Positions 47,144 to 55,565 of a stretch of DNA of 64,000 bases are shown here, piece by piece. This DNA comes from Micromonospora sp. WMMD1120. Its GTDB lineage: Bacteria > Actinomycetota > Actinomycetes > Mycobacteriales > Micromonosporaceae. Location of the stretch: positions 1,520,501 to 1,584,500 of the forward strand of contig NZ_JARUBO010000005.1 of NCBI RefSeq assembly GCF_029626235.1. The letters are read 5' to 3'. A program made the translations under genes and the position numbers. Numbering within the stretch: the first letter of the stretch is position 1; every line of letters starts with the position of its first letter. The notes beneath the pieces are model-generated. The model ran no database searches, had not been told where the DNA came from, and saw only the letters and a program-made list of their open reading frames with translations.

Positions 47144-48334
47144 GTGCCCGTGCCGATCGACCGCGATACCACCAAGCCAGCCGGCGCGCCGCCCCAGGCC
47201 CGCACCGGCGCCGTGGGCTCGCCCGCCCGCCCGATCAGCGTGAGCGTGACCGCAGGGGTCGCCGGGGGCGCTGGCGACCCGCTACGGGCCAATCTCGCCC
47301 TGATGGCTCCCGGCACGGCCCTGCGCGACGGTCTGGAGCGCATCCTGCGCGGCCGCACCGGCGCGCTCATCGTGCTCGGCTACGACAAGGTGGTCGAGGG
47401 TCTGTGCACCGGCGGCTTCCCGCTGGATGTGGAGTTCTCCGCGACCCGGGTTCGCGAGCTGTGCAAGATGGACGGCGCGGTCGTGCTCTCCAGCGACGGC
47501 ACCCGCATCGTCCGCGCCGCCGTGCACCTGATGCCCGACCCGTCCATCCCGACGGAGGAGTCCGGCACCCGGCACCGCACCGCCGAGCGGGTCGCCCGCC
47601 AGACCGGCTATCCCGTCATCTCGGTCAGCCAGTCGATGCGGATCATCAGCCTCTACGTCAACGGCCAGCGGCACGTGCTCGACGACTCGGCGGCGATCCT
47701 CTCCCGGGCCAACCAGGCGCTCGCCACCCTGGAGCGCTACAAGCTCCGGCTGGACGAGGTCTCCGGCACCCTCTCCGCCCTGGAGATCGAAGACCTGGTC
47801 ACCGTCCGGGACGCGGTGGCAGTGGTGCAGCGACTGGAGATGGTGCGCCGCATCGCCGACGAGATCGCCGGTTACGTGGTGGAGCTGGGCACCGACGGTC
47901 GCCTGCTGGCCCTGCAACTCGACGAGCTGATGGCCGGCGTGGACGCCGACCGCACGCTGGTCATCCGGGACTACCTCCCGGTCGGCCGCAAGTCGCGCAC
48001 CCTGGACGAGGCGCTCGTCGAGCTGGACCTGCTCGGCGCCACCGAGCTGATCGACCTGGTGTCGGTGGCCAAGGCGATCGGCTACCCGGCCGCGTCCGAC
48101 GCGCTGGACGCCGCGGTCAGCCCGCGCGGCTTCCGGCTGCTGGCCAAGGTGCCCCGGCTGCCGGTGGCGGTGGTCGATCGCCTGGTGTCGCACTTCGGCA
48201 GCCTGCAACGGCTGCTCGGCGCGACGGTGGAGGACCTTCAGGCAGTCGAGGGGGTCGGCGACGCTCGGGCGCGCGGCGTCCGGGAGGGGCTGTCCCGGCT
48301 CGCCGAGGCATCCATCCTGGAACGCTACGTCTGA
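47144..48334 (+). CDS. disA: Diadenylate cyclase DisA, DNA-integrity scanning
   Basis: A 396-residue octameric enzyme that makes c-di-AMP from two ATP and scans branched DNA. The cyclase domain has [13 protein letters not shown] (DGA motif) and [12 protein letters not shown] (RHR motif), a spine domain follows ([20 protein letters not shown]), and the C-terminal helix-hairpin-helix reads [20 protein letters not shown]. The N-terminus is about 30 residues longer than in mycobacteria. GTG 47144 is used; GTG 47150 sits 7 nt after TAGAAT, a possible -10 box, and would be leaderless. It is downstream of radA with 125 bp between. Confidence 0.95.
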   Translation: MPVPIDRDTTKPAGAPPQARTGAVGSPARPISVSVTAGVAGGAGDPLRANLALMAPGTALRDGLERILRGRTGALIVLGYDKVVEGLCTGGFPLDVEFSATRVRELCKMDGAVVLSSDGTRIVRAAVHLMPDPSIPTEESGTRHRTAERVARQTGYPVISVSQSMRIISLYVNGQRHVLDDSAAILSRANQALATLERYKLRLDEVSGTLSALEIEDLVTVRDAVAVVQRLEMVRRIADEIAGYVVELGTDGRLLALQLDELMAGVDADRTLVIRDYLPVGRKSRTLDEALVELDLLGATELIDLVSVAKAIGYPAASDALDAAVSPRGFRLLAKVPRLPVAVVDRLVSHFGSLQRLLGATVEDLQAVEGVGDARARGVREGLSRLAEASILERYV

Positions 48335-48340
48335 CCCGGC

Positions 48341-49066
48341 TCAGCCGGTGATGGTGAGCTTCACCGGCGCGCTGAGCTTCGTGCCGACCCGGGCCAGCAC
48401 CTGGTACGTCCCGAGCGGCGGGAACGGCCCCGCGGCCAGCCCGCTGCCGTCGCACCTGCTGGTGTCCCGCCCGTTCCAGGCCACCTGGTAGGAGCGCTCG
48501 AAGTTCGGCGTGAAGGACTGCACGTCCGAGCCCTGGACCTTGCCGCAGGTGTCCGACGACCAGACCTTCTCGGCACCGGACTTGATGAAGATCTCCTGGG
48601 CCTCGGCGCCGACGTTACGGCTGCACGTCCGGTCCGAGGTGTTCTTGATCTTGAGCTGCAGATCGACCACCGCCCCCCGCTGGACCGAGGTCGGGCTCGC
48701 CACCGAGACCACGCTGATCTCCTCGTTGGTGCACGTGCCGTCGTCCTCCGAACCGGCGGCCTCGCCCAGCGGAGGCGTGTTGCTGGTGACCGCGGGGCTC
48801 GGGTTCGTGGCACCCGCGTCGGCGGAAGCGGACGCGGACGGTGGCGGAGCGCCGGTCTGCGGGGTCAACACCGGATCGCCGGTGGCGGACGGCGCGGCGG
48901 ACGTCGCCGTCGACGACGCCCCCGCCTTCGGGTCACCACCGCCCGAACGACCCGAGCCGGTGCAGGAGTAGAGCAGGACAATCAGGAAGAGAGCAACCGC
49001 TCCGAGTACGACGGCGCGACGCCGCCAGTACACGGCGGATGGCAAGGGGCCGACCGTCAGACGCAT
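48341..49066 (-). CDS. Hypothetical membrane-anchored protein
   Basis: The 241-residue protein has a short basic cytoplasmic N-terminus, one membrane segment (RRAVVLGAVALFLIVLLYSC), a Ser/Ala/Pro-rich linker and a beta-sandwich-like outer domain (EEISVVSVASPTSVQRGAVV, VDLQLKIKNTSDRTCSRNVG, PFPPLGTYQVLARVGTKLSA). Several cysteines (CTNEE, CSRN, CGKV, CDGS) may pair outside the cell. It resembles adaptor-type extracellular domains of unknown function found in many actinobacteria. ATG 49066 has GGGAGG 5 nt upstream. Its stop is 6 bp from the convergent disA stop. Confidence 0.75.
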   Translation of the reverse strand: MRLTVGPLPSAVYWRRRAVVLGAVALFLIVLLYSCTGSGRSGGGDPKAGASSTATSAAPSATGDPVLTPQTGAPPPSASASADAGATNPSPAVTSNTPPLGEAAGSEDDGTCTNEEISVVSVASPTSVQRGAVVDLQLKIKNTSDRTCSRNVGAEAQEIFIKSGAEKVWSSDTCGKVQGSDVQSFTPNFERSYQVAWNGRDTSRCDGSGLAAGPFPPLGTYQVLARVGTKLSAPVKLTITG

Positions 49067-49184
49067 GATGCCTCCCACCGTAGCGGCGGCGCGCCCACCG
49101 GTGCGGCGCGACGCGCCGGAACCGATCCAGGGCGTGCGCCCCATCCTCCACTGAGGACGAACAGCGGGGCGTTACCGGGGTCGG

Positions 49185-49874
49185 TCACAGATAGACCTTG
49201 CGCTGGTAGACGGCATGCGCACCGGCCACCCGGTCCAGGAACAGCAACCCCGCGCAGTGGTCGATCTCGTGCTGCAACGCACGGGCCTCGAAGCCGTCCG
49301 TCGCCAACCGGACCGGCTCGCCGGTGCCCGGCAGCACACCCTCCACCACCAACCGGCTGGCCCGTTTCACGTCACCGGTCAGGTCCGGCACCGACATGCA
49401 GCCCTCCCGGCCCGGCCTCCACCGGGTCGCCTCGACCACCCGGGCGTTACACAACACGAACGTGCCGTGCACGGTGATCGACTTCGGGTGCCCCGTGACG
49501 TCCACGACGAAGACGTCGGCGGCCACCCCGACCTGCGGCGCGGCCAACCCGACGCAGCCCGGCGAAACCCTCATCGTGGCGACCAGGTCGGCCGCCAGCT
49601 GAACCGTCTCCCGCGCCCGGGGGTCGACCTCGGCGGCAGTGCCGCTGAGCAGCGGATGCGGGGCGGAAACCACAGCGCGCACCACCCCGGGCACCCCGAG
49701 CGCCTCCGGTGTCCAGCCGCCCAACCCGTCGTACGCCCCGCTCTCCGGCGTCGCCTCGCCGGCCACGACCCTGGCGTCGGCCACGGCCTCGTCGCCGGTC
49801 ACGGCCCTGTCCTCGGCCACGGCCTTGTCGCGGGCCACAGCCTCGTCGTCGGTCACGGCCTTGTCGTCGGTCAC
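49185..49874 (-). CDS. def: Peptide deformylase with N-terminal hexapeptide repeat
   Basis: The C-terminal 180 residues are a complete iron-dependent peptide deformylase, removing formyl groups from nascent proteins: VGLAAPQVGVAADVFV (motif 1), GREGCMSVPDLTGDVKRA (motif 2, metal cysteine) and ALQHEIDHCAGLLFLDRV (motif 3, HExxH). Before it lie about 45 residues made of six-residue units such as TDDKAV, TDDEAV, ARDKAV and AEDRAV. The GTG at 49874 overlaps the stop of the ACT-domain gene by 4 bp, which favours translation of the whole repeat, but every unit contains a GTG, so internal starts are possible. Confidence 0.9.
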   Translation of the reverse strand: MTDDKAVTDDEAVARDKAVAEDRAVTGDEAVADARVVAGEATPESGAYDGLGGWTPEALGVPGVVRAVVSAPHPLLSGTAAEVDPRARETVQLAADLVATMRVSPGCVGLAAPQVGVAADVFVVDVTGHPKSITVHGTFVLCNARVVEATRWRPGREGCMSVPDLTGDVKRASRLVVEGVLPGTGEPVRLATDGFEARALQHEIDHCAGLLFLDRVAGAHAVYQRKVYL

Positions 49875-50383
49875 AGGAGATCCGGGTCCGCCGGCCGGAG
49901 GGTGACCTCCACGCCCAGCTCCGCAGCTGTCCGGTGCAGTCTCTCCGCTACCGCGTCGGCCACACCGTCCGGCAACTCGACCTCGGCCAGCACCACGTAG
50001 AGCGCACCGGCCAACCGGGTGCTGAGATCGGTGACGTTGCCTCCCGCGTCCACCAGCACCCGCGTCATCGCCGCCACGATGCCCATCCGGTCCGAACCGT
50101 GCACCGTCAGCACGTACGGCTCGCCAGCCGGCGGCACCTCACCGTCCGGGGTGACAGCGCGTACCGTCGCCACCAGCTGGCCCTCGGCGGCCAGCGGCGC
50201 CAGGGCGGCCTCGACCCCGGCGGCGGCCGGTCCGGTGCAGATGAGGGTCATCGCGAAATGCCCCCGCAGTCGCGTCATGGTGCTGTCGGTCAGGTTCGCG
50301 CCCAGTCGGGCCAGCACCTCGGCGACGTCGGCCACGATGCCCGGCCGGTCCCGACCGATGACGGTGATCGCGAGCTCGTTCAT
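49871..50383 (-). CDS. Tandem ACT-domain protein (GcvR-like)
   Basis: This 170-residue protein consists of two ACT domains: LAITVIGRDRPGIVADVAEV, then ANLTDSTMTRLRGHFAMTLI; and YVLTVHGSDRMGIVAAMTRV, then GNVTDLSTRLAGALYVVLAE. Such proteins bind amino acids, and the GcvR type controls glycine cleavage in enterobacteria. No enzyme domain is attached, so sensing or regulation is likely. It is divergent from mutY (96 bp between starts) and coupled to the peptide deformylase gene by GTGA overlap. The ligand is unknown. Confidence 0.87.
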   Translation of the reverse strand: MNELAITVIGRDRPGIVADVAEVLARLGANLTDSTMTRLRGHFAMTLICTGPAAAGVEAALAPLAAEGQLVATVRAVTPDGEVPPAGEPYVLTVHGSDRMGIVAAMTRVLVDAGGNVTDLSTRLAGALYVVLAEVELPDGVADAVAERLHRTAAELGVEVTLRPADPDLL

Positions 50384-50479
50384 CCGCGCATTCTCCCCCG
50401 CCGGTCGAACGTCGACCTGTCACCCCGCCCGAGCCGCCCATCAACCGGGACCGTCGCCCGTGACATCATCGGGGTCGTC

Positions 50480-51391
50480 ATGACACAACCCGATTTCGCC
50501 ACGCTGGTCAGCCGATGGTTCCAAGAGCACGCGCGTGACCTGCCGTGGCGTGCGCCAGGGGTCAGCCCGTGGGCCATCCTGGTCAGTGAGGTCATGCTCC
50601 AGCAGACGCCGGTGGTCCGGGTGGTGCCCGCCTGGCAGGCATGGCTGACCCGCTGGCCGGAGCCGGCCGCGTTGGCGGCGGACACCCCGGCCGAGGCGAT
50701 CCGGATGTGGGGACGGCTCGGCTACCCGCGTCGGGCCGTGCGGCTGCGGGAGTGCGCGGTCGCGATCGTGGAACGACACGCCGGCCGCGTACCGGACCGG
50801 CTGGACCAACTGCTGGCACTGCCCGGGGTAGGCACCTACACGGCACGGGCGGTCGCCGCGTTCGCGTACGGGCAGCGGCACCCGGTGGTCGACACCAACG
50901 TCCGCCGGGTGGTCAGCCGGGCGGTGGCCGGTGAGCCGGACGCCGGCCCGGTGACCCGCCCAGCCGACCTGGTCGCCACCGAGGAACTGCTCCCGGTGCA
51001 ACCCGCCGCGGCGGCCCTCGCCAGCGCCGCGTTCATGGAACTCGGCGCGGTGATCTGCACCGCCCGGTCACCGCGCTGCCCGGCCTGCCCGGTCGAATCG
51101 ATCTGCGCGTGGCGGGCCTCCGGGCAGGAGGCGCCGGCAGGGCCCACCCGCCGGCCCCAGCGGTACGCGGGCACCGACCGGCAGGTACGCGGCCTGCTGC
51201 TCGGAGTGCTCCGGGAACACAGCGAGCCGGTCCCACACCAGCGGCTGGACCAGGTCTGGAGCGATGACGTCCAGCGTGCGCGTGCCCTCGCCGGCCTGGT
51301 GCAGGACGGGTTGGTCGAACCGGCGGGCACGGACTCCTACCGTCTGGCCGGCGACGGCCCGTCCCCTCCCACCGCCGACCTGACCGCCTGA
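50480..51391 (+). CDS. mutY: A/G-specific adenine DNA glycosylase
   Basis: The 303-residue base-excision enzyme removes adenine opposite 8-oxoguanine. Catalytic E37 is in ILVSEVMLQQT, the helix-hairpin-helix is LPGVGTYTARAVAAFAYG, the catalytic D138 is in PVVDTNVRRV, and the 4Fe-4S ligands C193, C200, C203 and C209 have the C-x6-C-x2-C-x5-C spacing. The C-terminal MutT-like 8-oxoG recognition domain is very short, as usual in actinobacterial MutY. Start ATG 50480. It is divergent from the ACT-domain/def pair. The order near disA and clpC matches mycobacteria. Confidence 0.94.
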   Translation: MTQPDFATLVSRWFQEHARDLPWRAPGVSPWAILVSEVMLQQTPVVRVVPAWQAWLTRWPEPAALAADTPAEAIRMWGRLGYPRRAVRLRECAVAIVERHAGRVPDRLDQLLALPGVGTYTARAVAAFAYGQRHPVVDTNVRRVVSRAVAGEPDAGPVTRPADLVATEELLPVQPAAAALASAAFMELGAVICTARSPRCPACPVESICAWRASGQEAPAGPTRRPQRYAGTDRQVRGLLLGVLREHSEPVPHQRLDQVWSDDVQRARALAGLVQDGLVEPAGTDSYRLAGDGPSPPTADLTA

Positions 51392-51831
51392 CCCGCGCAC
51401 TAGCGCCGTCGCGCGTACGCCTCGCTCACGGCCGTCCGGCAGCCGCGAGGCCACACCACGGGCCCGCGAGCCGCCACGGGTGTCCCGGCAGCCCCCGGCT
51501 GCCTCTCGGGCATGAGGATCGCGCTCGATCCTTGTTCTAGTGGCATCAAGCGCGCCGGGACCCCACTACATCCACGATGTAGTGGGCTCTTGCCCGCGAG
51601 CCCCGAGCCCCGCGCCCCAGGCCCGCGGGCGCCAAGCCCCGCGAGCCCTCACGTACCGGGCCCCGCGCCCCAGGCCCGCGAGCGCCAAGCCCCGCAAGCC
51701 CCGCGCCCGCAAGCGCCGCACACCGCGCCCCGAGCCCTCGCGCCCCACGCCCCGCGAGCCCCCGCCCGACGGGGGCGCGGAGAGCGCGCGGCAGGGGGCG
51801 CTGTGGGAGGGGTGCGGATGGTGCGCAAAAA
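51392..51831. other. Intergenic low-complexity region with a perfect hairpin
   Basis: This stretch between mutY and clpC contains no gene that I can support. From about 51590 to 51780 it is composed of C-rich repeats such as CCCCGAGCCCCGCG and GCCCGCGAGC. At 51562-51586 lies a perfect 11-bp hairpin (CCCACTACATC, 3-nt loop CAC), which may be the mutY terminator or a small regulatory element; its AT content is unusual for the surroundings. Confidence 0.7.
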
Positions 51832-51867
51832 GTCGGGGCCCGGTGGCGTGCGCCACCGGGCCCCGAC
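51832..51867 (-). terminator. Rho-independent terminator of clpC
   Basis: A perfect 17-bp stem (GTCGGGGCCCGGTGGCG and complement, loop TG) begins 14 nt after the clpC stop. On the clpC strand it is followed directly by ACTTTTTGCG, a U-run, so this is the clearest terminator in the window together with the one after lpqE. Confidence 0.92.
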
Positions 51868-51881
51868 TCGTGCTGTTGCTG

Positions 51882-54425
51882 TTACTCGTCCGCGCCTGCG
51901 GCGGCGGTGCCAGCGGCAGTGCCACCCAGATCGGCCGGCACGGCGTCCGGAACTTCGACCGGCTTGTCCGCGCCCCGGAAGACGAGCTTGGACTTGTCGA
52001 TGTCGTTCGGGTCGCCCTCGCAGTCCACCACGACGATCTGACCCGGGGTCAGCTCGTTGAACAGGATCCGCTCGGAGAGGTTGTCCTCGATGTCGCGCTG
52101 GATCGTGCGACGAAGCGGACGGGCACCGAGCACCGGGTCGAAGCCCTTCGCCGCCAGGTACTTCTTGGCGTTGTCGGTCAGCTCCAGACCCATGTCCTTG
52201 TTGCGCAGCTGGCCCTCGATCCGCTGGATCATGATGTCCACGATCGAGAGGATCTCGGTCTGACGCAGCTGGTGGAAGACGATGGTGTCGTCGATCCGGT
52301 TCAGGAACTCAGGCCGGAAGTGCTGCTTGAGCTCGTCGTTGACCTTCTGCTTCATCCGGTCGTAGTTGGACTCGGAGTCCTCCGACTGCTGGAAGCCCAG
52401 CGACACCGCCTTGGCGACGTCGCGGGTGCCCAGGTTCGTGGTCAGGATGATGACCGTGTTCTTGAAGTCCACGATCCGACCCTGACCGTCGGTGAGCCGA
52501 CCGTCCTCCAGGATCTGGAGCAGCGTGTTGAACACGTCCGGGTGGGCCTTCTCGATCTCGTCGAAGAGGACCACCGAGAACGGCCGACGACGCACCTTCT
52601 CGGTCAGCTGCCCGCCCTCGTCGTAACCGACGTAGCCGGGAGGGGCACCCACGAGCCGGGAGACCGTGTAACGGTCGTGGAACTCGGACATGTCCAGCTG
52701 GATGAGCGCATCCTCGCTGCCGAACAGGAACTCGGCGAGCGCCTTGGACAGCTCGGTCTTACCGACACCGGACGGGCCGGCGAAGATGAACGAGCCCGAC
52801 GGGCGCTTCGGGTCCTTCAGGCCGGCCCGGGTACGCCGGATCGCCTTCGAGACCGCCTTGACCGCGTCCTCCTGGCCGATGACGCGCTTGTGCAGCTCGT
52901 CCTCCATGCGCAGCAGGCGCGAGGTCTCCTCCTCGGTCAGCTTGTAGACCGGGATGCCGGTCCAGTTGCCGAGCACCTCGGCGATCTGCTCGTCGTCGAC
53001 CTCGCTGACGACGTCCAGGTCACCGGCCTTCCACTCCTTCTCCCGCTGGGCCTTCTGCCCGAGGAGCTGCTTTTCCTTGTCGCGCAGCTGGGCGGCGCGC
53101 TCGAAGTCCTGCGCGTCGATCGCGGACTCCTTGTCGCGGCGCACCTGGGCGATGCGCTCGTCGAAGTCACGCAGGTCTGGCGGCGCGGTCATCCGGCGGA
53201 TGCGCATCCGGGCGCCGGCCTCGTCGATCAGGTCGATCGCCTTGTCCGGCAGGAAACGGTCGGAGATGTACCGGTCGGCCAGGGTGGCGGCCGCGACGAG
53301 AGCCGCGTCGGTGATGCTCACCCGGTGGTGCGCCTCGTAACGGTCGCGCAGGCCCTTGAGGATCTCGATGGTGTGCGCCAGCGACGGCTCACCCACCTGG
53401 ATCGGCTGGAACCGGCGCTCGAGGGCGGCGTCCTTCTCCAGGTGCTTGCGGTATTCGTCGAGGGTGGTCGCGCCGATGGTCTGCAGCTCACCACGGGCCA
53501 GCATCGGCTTGAGGATGCTGGCGGCGTCGATCGCGCCCTCGGCGGCACCCGCACCCACCAGGGTGTGGATCTCGTCGATGAACAGGATGATGTCGCCGCG
53601 GGTGCGGATCTCCTTGAGCACCTTCTTGAGGCGCTCCTCGAAGTCACCGCGGTAGCGGGAGCCGGCGACCAGCGCGCCGAGGTCGAGCGTGTAGAGCTGC
53701 TTGTCCTTGAGCGTCTCCGGCACCTCACCCTTGATGATCTTCTGGGAGAGGCCCTCCACCACGGCCGTCTTACCGACGCCGGGCTCACCGATCAGGACCG
53801 GGTTGTTCTTGGTACGGCGGGAGAGCACCTGCATGACCCGCTCGATTTCCTTCTCGCGCCCGATGACCGGGTCAAGCTTGCCCTCGCGGGCGGCCTGGGT
53901 CAGGTTGCGGCCGAACTGGTCCAGCACGAGGCTGGTCGACGGCGCGGCCTCGCCCGGCGCGGCGCCCGCCGCGGCAGGCTCCTTGCCCTGGTAGCCGGAG
54001 AGCAGCTGGATCACCTGCTGGCGGACCCGGTTGAGGTCGGCGCCGAGCTTGACCAGCACCTGGGCGGCGACGCCCTCGCCCTCGCGGATCAGACCGAGCA
54101 GGATGTGCTCGGTGCCGATGTAGTTGTGGCCGAGCTGCAGCGCCTCGCGCAGCGACAGCTCCAGCACCTTCTTGGCCCGCGGCGTGAACGGGATGTGCCC
54201 GCTCGGCGCCTGCTGGCCCTGGCCGATGATCTCCTCGACCTGCTGGCGGACGCCCTCCAGGGAGATGCCGAGGCTCTCCAGGGCCTTTGCCGCGACGCCT
54301 TCACCTTCGTGGATCAGGCCCAGCAGGATGTGTTCCGTACCGATGTAGTTGTGGTTGAGCATCCGGGCCTCTTCTTGGGCCAGGACGACAACCCGTCGCG
54401 CTCGGTCGGTGAACCGCTCGAACAT
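51882..54425 (-). CDS. clpC: ATP-dependent Clp protease ATPase subunit ClpC
   Basis: An 847-residue Hsp100/AAA+ unfoldase that feeds substrates to ClpP. It has two N-terminal Clp repeats ([20 protein letters not shown] on), AAA1 with [14 protein letters not shown] and [15 protein letters not shown], a UVR-containing middle domain ([20 protein letters not shown]), AAA2 with [20 protein letters not shown] and [16 protein letters not shown], and a C-terminal sensor-2 region ([20 protein letters not shown]). All Walker motifs are intact. It is the homologue of essential mycobacterial ClpC1, the target of cyclomarin-type antibiotics. It is monocistronic, with an upstream inverted-repeat area and a strong terminator. 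Confidence 0.97.
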   Translation of the reverse strand: MFERFTDRARRVVVLAQEEARMLNHNYIGTEHILLGLIHEGEGVAAKALESLGISLEGVRQQVEEIIGQGQQAPSGHIPFTPRAKKVLELSLREALQLGHNYIGTEHILLGLIREGEGVAAQVLVKLGADLNRVRQQVIQLLSGYQGKEPAAAGAAPGEAAPSTSLVLDQFGRNLTQAAREGKLDPVIGREKEIERVMQVLSRRTKNNPVLIGEPGVGKTAVVEGLSQKIIKGEVPETLKDKQLYTLDLGALVAGSRYRGDFEERLKKVLKEIRTRGDIILFIDEIHTLVGAGAAEGAIDAASILKPMLARGELQTIGATTLDEYRKHLEKDAALERRFQPIQVGEPSLAHTIEILKGLRDRYEAHHRVSITDAALVAAATLADRYISDRFLPDKAIDLIDEAGARMRIRRMTAPPDLRDFDERIAQVRRDKESAIDAQDFERAAQLRDKEKQLLGQKAQREKEWKAGDLDVVSEVDDEQIAEVLGNWTGIPVYKLTEEETSRLLRMEDELHKRVIGQEDAVKAVSKAIRRTRAGLKDPKRPSGSFIFAGPSGVGKTELSKALAEFLFGSEDALIQLDMSEFHDRYTVSRLVGAPPGYVGYDEGGQLTEKVRRRPFSVVLFDEIEKAHPDVFNTLLQILEDGRLTDGQGRIVDFKNTVIILTTNLGTRDVAKAVSLGFQQSEDSESNYDRMKQKVNDELKQHFRPEFLNRIDDTIVFHQLRQTEILSIVDIMIQRIEGQLRNKDMGLELTDNAKKYLAAKGFDPVLGARPLRRTIQRDIEDNLSERILFNELTPGQIVVVDCEGDPNDIDKSKLVFRGADKPVEVPDAVPADLGGTAAGTAAAGADE

Positions 54426-54453
54426 GCCCTCGTGCTCCTCACGTGCCGTGCGC

Positions 54454-54472
54454 CTTGATGGTCAAGATCTTG
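54454..54472. promoter_or_regulatory. Overlapping inverted repeats upstream of clpC
   Basis: CTTGA-TGG-TCAAG and the palindrome CAAGATCTTG overlap in 19 bp, 29 bp before the clpC start codon. Chaperone and protease genes often carry such operators (HspR, ClgR or CtsR types), but the spacing fits none of those consensus sites exactly. Confidence 0.35.
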
Positions 54473-54775
54473 GCGGGGCCGGTGCACGAACGTCCGGGAC
54501 GGGCGTCCGTGCCTCCTTACTCTATCGTCGCTGACCGACTCAGCTGAGGTCGTGTGTCTCCGGTCTGGGTCGGTTCCACGTCGTTTTGGACAACCGTCCG
54601 CGCTCAGGAGGTGTTCCGGTAGCCCTGTCGCTACGCGCAGAGCGAAATCCGACCGGCCCGATCGGGGCCGTATCCCGCCCCCGGAGGCGCTCCGAACGCC
54701 CTCCGAAGGCGCTCCGGCGGCAATCGAAGGGCCAGTTTGCCGGTCCTGGCGAGCGCCGAGCCGCACCCGTAGCGG

Positions 54776-54818
54776 TTGTCCACAGGTTGTGGATGACTGC
54801 TCCACTGGTTGTGGACAA
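54776..54818. promoter_or_regulatory. Cluster of three DnaA-box-like sites
   Basis: TTGTCCACA (54776-54784, plus), TCATCCACA (54788-54796, minus, 7 of 9) and TTGTCCACA (54810-54818, minus) lie within 43 bp in the 670-bp clpC-lsr2 gap. Two are exact to the actinobacterial DnaA box and face each other. No replication gene is near, so a regulatory or DnaA-binding role is more likely than an origin. The rest of the gap holds short repeats, including four CCCCACAGG units near 54898-54934, and no gene. Confidence 0.5.
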
Positions 54819-55003
54819 CGCCGGTCGACACGGAATGCTTCCCGGGCACCGGAAGGCGCCAGACCCGCGCTCGGCGACCGTGGTCGGCCCCGGCCGACCC
54901 CACAGGCCCCACAGGCCCCACAGGCCCCACAGGCGCAGGTCCCAGCGACCCGCCGAACAACGGCGACACCGCCCGAAGCACTCACCGGACCGGCGGATAC
55001 GGC

Positions 55004-55038
55004 GACGCCGGCCCGGAGAATCACTCCGGCCCGGCGTC
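55004..55038 (-). terminator. Probable terminator of lsr2
   Basis: GACGCCGGCCCGGAG and CTCCGGCCCGGCGTC pair with one mismatch around loop AATCA, 57 nt after the lsr2 stop codon. It is stable but has no U-run. Confidence 0.6.
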
Positions 55039-55095
55039 GGTTGTCGCCCGCGGTGGCGGCTGGCCGCCACCGTCGCTGGCTGCCAGCGCTGCTGA

Positions 55096-55440
55096 TCAGC
55101 GCTTCGCGTGGAACTCGTCGACGATCTCCTGGGGGATGCGGCCCCGGTCAGAGATGTCCTTGCCGGCCTTCTTCGCCCACTCCCGGATCGCCTTGTTCTG
55201 CTCCCGGTCAGCGGTCGCGCCACCCCGACCGCGGGCAGCCCGCCCACCGATCACGACGCCACCCCGGCCGACCTTAGTGCCGGCGCTCACGTACGAGGCA
55301 AAAGCGTCGCGCAATTTAGCGGCGTTGGCACTCGACAGGTCGATCTCGTACTGAACACCGTCGAGGGCGAACTTGACGGTCTCGTCCGCGTCCCCGCCGT
55401 CCAGGTCATCGACCAGCTTGTGAATGATCTGCTTGGCCAC
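55096..55440 (-). CDS. lsr2: Nucleoid-associated protein Lsr2
   Basis: The 114-residue H-NS-like protein has an N-terminal oligomerisation domain (AKQIIHKLVDDLDGGDADET, then FALDGVQYEIDLSSANAAKL). A basic Gly/Arg linker and a C-terminal AT-rich DNA-binding domain (IREWAKKAGKDISDRGRIPQ) follow; RGR is the minor-groove AT-hook-like motif. Lsr2 coats AT-rich, often foreign, DNA and silences it in actinobacteria. The start is GTG 55440; an ATG three codons upstream (55449) is possible. It lies between lysS and clpC as in mycobacteria, with a hairpin after it. Confidence 0.96.
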   Translation of the reverse strand: MAKQIIHKLVDDLDGGDADETVKFALDGVQYEIDLSSANAAKLRDAFASYVSAGTKVGRGGVVIGGRAARGRGGATADREQNKAIREWAKKAGKDISDRGRIPQEIVDEFHAKR

Positions 55441-55528
55441 GTCCCACATTCCTTTCGAGCAGGATGCTCCTGCTAACGAGAGCACAATAACCCGCGTGCC
55501 GCTCGTCGCGTCAATAGGACGCCGTTAC

Positions 55529-55552
55529 GGCCCGCCATGAGCGTGGCGGGCC
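55529..55552 (-). terminator. Terminator after lysS
   Basis: GGCCCGCCA and TGGCGGGCC form a perfect 9-bp stem with a 6-nt loop, 13 nt beyond the lysS stop codon and before lsr2. It would reduce read-through from lysS into lsr2. Confidence 0.7.
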
Positions 55553-55565
55553 ACTCGGGGCGGGA

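Noticed and set aside
54454..54472. HspR (HAIR) operator in front of clpC
   Set aside because: HAIR needs CTTGAGT with a 7-bp spacer; here the spacing is 3 bp and the arms are shorter, so only a generic inverted repeat is reported.
54898..54934. Four CCCCACAGG units as an iteron-type origin
   Set aside because: Units are very short and GC-rich, with no AT-rich region or initiator gene; treated as simple repeats.
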